Positions 60,873-64,000 of a stretch of 64,000 nt of DNA are shown here, piece by piece. The notes below the pieces were generated by a model, which saw nothing but the letters and a program-made list of their open reading frames with translations, had not been told where the DNA came from and searched no databases. The DNA is from Polytrichum commune (Eukaryota; Streptophyta; Polytrichopsida; Polytrichales; Polytrichaceae): the NCBI GenBank assembly GCA_950295325.1, contig OX485804.1, positions 28,396,001-28,460,000 on the forward strand, in the 5' to 3' direction. A program made the position numbers and the translations under genes. Numbering within the stretch: position 1 is the stretch's first letter; each line of letters begins with the position of its first letter.

Positions 60873-61439
60873 AATTAGTGAAGGTGATACTAAATTCCTC
60901 TACACTATGATCTAGGAAGCATTGTTCATCTTGGCACTTGGCACAATTCACTTAAAGTACTAGCACTTGGCTTGAAAGTATTGGCACTTGGTATGAAAGT
61001 ACCAACACTTGAACTAATCGCTAAAAGTATTAGCACTTGGCACTATTCATTGACAAGCATGTGGCACACACTCATCACAAGCTTACACTAATTTTCTTGA
61101 AATCTATGGTAAATGAGCATAGAATTTACAGTTGTCATGAATTTGGTGTCACTCAGTAGCAACTTCAATCCTCGATATCTTTGAGATTTGGCTAGATTGT
61201 ACATGTGACTTGAATGCAACAAAATTCATGGCACAGTTCATTGACAAACATATGTTTCCATAAAAGAAAATCATCACTCTACAAATACCTTAGAGCACGC
61301 ACTACTTTTCTTGAAATCTATGATAAATGAGCATGCACTTATGAATTTGGTGTTACTTAGTAAAAAATTCAACCTTCAACATCTTTGAGATTTGGCTAAA
61401 TGGTGCATGCTTTGGGAATTAATATCACCTTCACGAATT
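60873..61439. mobile_element. MITE candidate with 25-bp terminal inverted repeats
   Basis: AATTAGTGAAGGTGATACTA at 60873 and, on the other strand, AATTCGTGAAGGTGATATTA ending at 61439. No target duplication is clear. Inside, a unit of about 200 bp is duplicated (TTCTTGAAATCTATGGTAAA near 61093 and, with one change, near 61300), and a 20-bp motif AAAGTATTGGCACTTGGTAT is repeated four times at 60956-61045. No coding frame. Confidence 0.55.
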
Positions 61440-61647
61440 GGGATAATCAATATAGACCCAACTCACAACACAAGTCCCGAGCCTCACCTCCAAAAAGTGT
61501 TGCCATGTAGGCATCCATGTCATACTTGAAAATTAGGACTTTGGACCCCGTGTGATTTGGTAAGTTCCAACTTCCATACTCTCGATGGCTGAGATTGTAC
61601 GGATTAACCTCATGTTGGGTTGGGGGGGGGGGGGCTTTGCTAGGAAC

Positions 61648-62411
61648 GGCCCACTTTTATACTTGGCCTAGGACTGACTCAAGTACCAACCCAATTTTCA
61701 AGCATTAAGCCCTCAATCTGGCCCAACTTTATCAACTTTTTTCGGACCCAATTGCGTCACATGTAAAGTGATGAGGCCCAATTTTAGGTCCCAATGTTCT
61801 TGAGGGGAAAGTTTAATGAAGAGGATCAACCTTTCATTGATCGATGATAGAGATGTTCATTGTCCAATGGATGAGCGCAATCCGGCCCATGTTGAGAGGT
61901 TGGTCAAAGAAAAGCTTGTCATGTGTTCTTCAAGCTGGCCCAAAATATTTGGTGCCAACTTTTTGCCACCTAGGACGCCACATAGATTGACTAGTGTTTG
62001 GGCCCAACCCTACAGTGAAACAACTCCAAAGGCCCACTTTATATTGGGGGGCCGAATCGAGGGCCAACCCGAGTGACATCCTAGGTGGCACAATTTTGGC
62101 ACCAAACCTTCGGTCCAACTTAAAAAATTCGGACCAAGCTTTTCCTCAACTCGAACTCTCAACATGGACCGAATTGGGCTCATATGTTGGACAATGAACA
62201 TTCTTACTCTCGGTTCATAAAATGTTAATTCTATGCTCTACACTTTCCCCTCCAGAACATCGATCGGGACCTAAAATTGGGCCTCATCACTTCACACGTG
62301 ACAAGGTTTTGTCTGCATAAAGTTAATAAAGTTGAGCCAGATTGAGGGCTTATTAATTGCACATGAATTGGGTTGGTGCTCGGGCCAGCCCCAAGCTGTG
62401 TATAAAGTGGG
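61648..62411. repeat. Large imperfect palindrome (foldback element), arms about 370 bp
   Basis: The two halves are reverse complements around a centre near 62030. Matching pairs include GGCCCACTTTTATA (61648) with TATAAAGTGGGCC (62411), TAAGCCCTCAATCTGG with its complement near 62345, GATGAGGCCCAATTTTAGGT (near 61769) with its complement near 62270, TGTTCATTGTCCAA near 61855 with its complement near 62195, and GCCACCTAGGA near 61967 with TCCTAGGTGGC near 62080. The frames in it are not genes. A transcript would fold into a long hairpin. Confidence 0.85.
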
Positions 62412-62869
62412 CCTAAGAAGTTACTCCAGAACACTCCAACAAACTGCATTGTCACCCAGGAATATGACTCAACCTTGATCAGGTACCCAACTTCGGTCAC
62501 TAACTAGGGTGCTTGTGCTCAGGCTGGTATGATCATCATGTCAAGATTCGACCAGCAATCTTGAAGGGAAGATCAGAAACTAGCAGGATGATGGAGGACA
62601 TGCATGTAGAGACGAGGATCATAGAGGTCATGAATGTAGAGATGCATGAGGATCGTAGAGGTCATGAATGGAGAGGCTGAGCTAATTCATAGGTATCATG
62701 ATATAATGGAGTTACACAAGCCTACTGCAATCCATCCATCCGAACCTTGATGCCATGAAGTCTAGCAGAGCATGCATTTCATGGCTTTAATGTAGCTACT
62801 GATATTGGTGTTGCATGCACCAGGGTTAAAAGTTGGCTTTGCCAAAAAGGAAATTGAGCTTCGGAGTTC
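62412..62869. other. Non-genic stretch with a short repeat
   Basis: A block of about 35 bp (CATGTAGAGA, then GAGGATC(A/G)TAGAGGTCAT) is duplicated at about 62600-62675. Nothing else is evident. Confidence 0.5.
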
Positions 62870-63776
62870 AAGAGCCGGTGTCAATGGATTCCTGATTGAT
62901 CGATGCATGCAACGAAAGCCTTGTTGATTTTCAGGTAAATTACTGTGACGGTGGTGCGGACGGAAGAGTAGAGGGTCAAGTGAGCCAGGAGAGTGCGAAT
63001 TGAGCTGGGCTTTAGTAGACCAGCAGGTTGGACGGTTTGCGGGGAGATATTGGAGAGGGAGTTGCCGGCTGATTGAGTTCTTGGACGGCATCGGCTATGG
63101 CTTGTAGAGGCAATTGATTCCAGTAAGATTAATGCAATTGAAGTCTTGTTAATTTCCAGGCACACTGCAATGGTGGTGCAGATGGAAGAGAATAGGAACA
63201 AGTGAGCCGGGAGAGTGGGAATTGAGCTAGGGCGACGCTAGGGTTTGGGAGAGATATTGCAAAGAAAGTTGACGGTGGTTTGATTTCGTGGACGGCATCA
63301 GCTATGGCGAATAGAGGCAATTGATTCCTAGAAAGATTGATGCAAAGACGTCTTGAATTTCAGGTACATTGTGAAGAGAGGAGGATCAAGTCACTCAGGG
63401 AGTGTGGGAATTAAGCGAGGGCGAAGTTTTGAAAGACCAGGTAATTGGAAGCAGCTTCCAATGGACGGTTTAGGGGGAGATTTTATTGCTGAGGGAGTTG
63501 CAGATGGTTTGAGTTCGTGGACGGCATCGTCTATGATGGACAGAGGCGATTGACTCATTCCTGGAATATTGATGCGAAGTCATGTTAATTTTCAGGTACG
63601 TTGTGAAGAGAGGAGGATCAAGTGGTAATTGAGCGAGGGCGAGGGTTTGGAACACCAGGCTGGAAGGAGCTTCAATGGACGGAGGTTTAGGGGGAGATAT
63701 CATCGCAGAGGGAGTTCCAGAAGGTTTGCATTCGTGGACGGCATCGGCTATGGCTATGGTGAATAGAGGCCTTGAG
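62870..63776 (+). repeat. Four tandem units of about 207-229 bp leading into a gene start
   Basis: GGACGGCATCGGCTATGG (with variants) lies at 63083, 63290, 63519 and 63736. Every unit also carries AATTTTCAGGTACATTGTGA-like text (a CAG/GTA junction) and a frame reading about GGDIIAEGVADGLSSWTASAM. In units 1-3 that frame soon meets a stop; only unit 4 continues into the downstream gene. Confidence 0.85.
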
Positions 63777-64000
63777 ATGGTGGCAAAACTGTTGGCCTTT
63801 GGCTACAAGAACCCAAGATGTCATAGTTGGCGATGGATATGGCCCCCTTTGACATTACTTTTACTCGCTTCCTATTACTTCGGGGGGAGGTCCTTCTTCA
63901 CCTCCGCGGAGCTGTGGGAAGGTGAGGACTCATCACAGCTTGCGAAGGAGGATCATCAAGTGCAACCTCCAAGAAATCACGCGGTACTGTCCCCCAGGGT
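63675..64000 (+). CDS. 5' end of a type II membrane protein gene, cut by the window edge
   Basis: The frame is open from ATG 63675 to the end of the window (about 108 codons). Alternative in-frame ATGs are at 63750, 63756 and 63777. After the last of these comes a short basic part (KNPRCHSWRWIW), a hydrophobic anchor (PPLTLLLLASYYF) and a Ser/Glu/Gln-rich stem (SAELWEGEDSSQLAKEDHQ). A short cytosolic tail, single anchor and flexible stem are typical of Golgi glycosyltransferases, but the catalytic part lies outside the window, so the function is open. The first 34 codons lie in the last unit of the tandem repeat upstream, so the true start may be 63750-63777. Confidence 0.6.
   Translation, partial: MDGGLGGDIIAEGVPEGLHSWTASAMAMVNRGLEMVAKLLAFGYKNPRCHSWRWIWPPLTLLLLASYYFGGRSFFTSAELWEGEDSSQLAKEDHQVQPPRNHAVLSPR

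Noticed and set aside
1-64000. tRNA or rRNA genes
   Set aside because: Apart from a B-box-like sequence near 3.77 kb and the tRNA-complementary primer site, I saw no cloverleaf or rRNA sequence; a tRNAscan-SE run would settle this.

Overview
The window looks like nuclear DNA of a plant, probably a land plant with large, repeat-filled introns. The reasons are a spliced MscS-like channel gene of the plant MSL10 type, a spliced Nup88/MOS7-type nucleoporin gene, CCCTAAA telomere-type repeats, a Ty3/gypsy element primed by initiator-Met tRNA, and many MITE-like elements. The species cannot be named from the sequence. A seed-free lineage would fit the unusual LINE, but that is inference.

Layout. 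1-2.2 kb is a diverged tandem array. One orphan exon-like frame with a membrane segment lies at 2.23-2.58 kb. 2.6-8.06 kb is non-genic, with a possible hAT-type MITE carrying telomere-like repeats and two short tandem arrays. 8.06-15.30 kb is a complete LTR retrotransposon: 996-bp LTRs that I could not tell apart, a 5-bp target duplication and a Met-tRNA primer site. Its coding body is dead: the RT palm is missing and the RT-RNase H junction is present four times. 15.3-20.3 kb is non-genic. 20.9-33.3 kb is an 11-exon MSL-type mechanosensitive channel gene (+). Tail to tail with it, 41.6-34.65 kb is a Nup88/MOS7-type gene (-) with at least 12 exons. 41.6-46.4 kb is non-genic and simple-repeat rich. 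46.55-59.33 kb is a very long (12.8 kb) LINE inserted into an older LINE copy whose halves lie at 46.39-46.55 and 59.33-60.86 kb; the insertion is bounded by a 13-bp direct repeat. 60.9-62.4 kb holds a MITE candidate and a large foldback palindrome. 62.9-64 kb holds a four-fold tandem repeat leading into the 5' end of a gene for a type II membrane protein cut by the window edge.

Two things stand out. First, the large LINE appears to encode both an AP-type endonuclease before its RT and a C-terminal CCHC plus restriction-like (PD-(D/E)XK) endonuclease module after an RNase H. This is the rare dual-endonuclease (Dualen/RandI-like) plan, here with an additional upstream open frame of about 520 codons. 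Second, all three host genes carry tandem triplications or quadruplications of 150-400 bp whose copies include an exon end, a splice site or the first exon. This suggests a repeated local duplication process at exon-intron borders.

All exon models are by eye from splice signals, phase continuity and family resemblance. The last exons of the nucleoporin gene and the acceptor of MSL exon 5 are the least certain parts.
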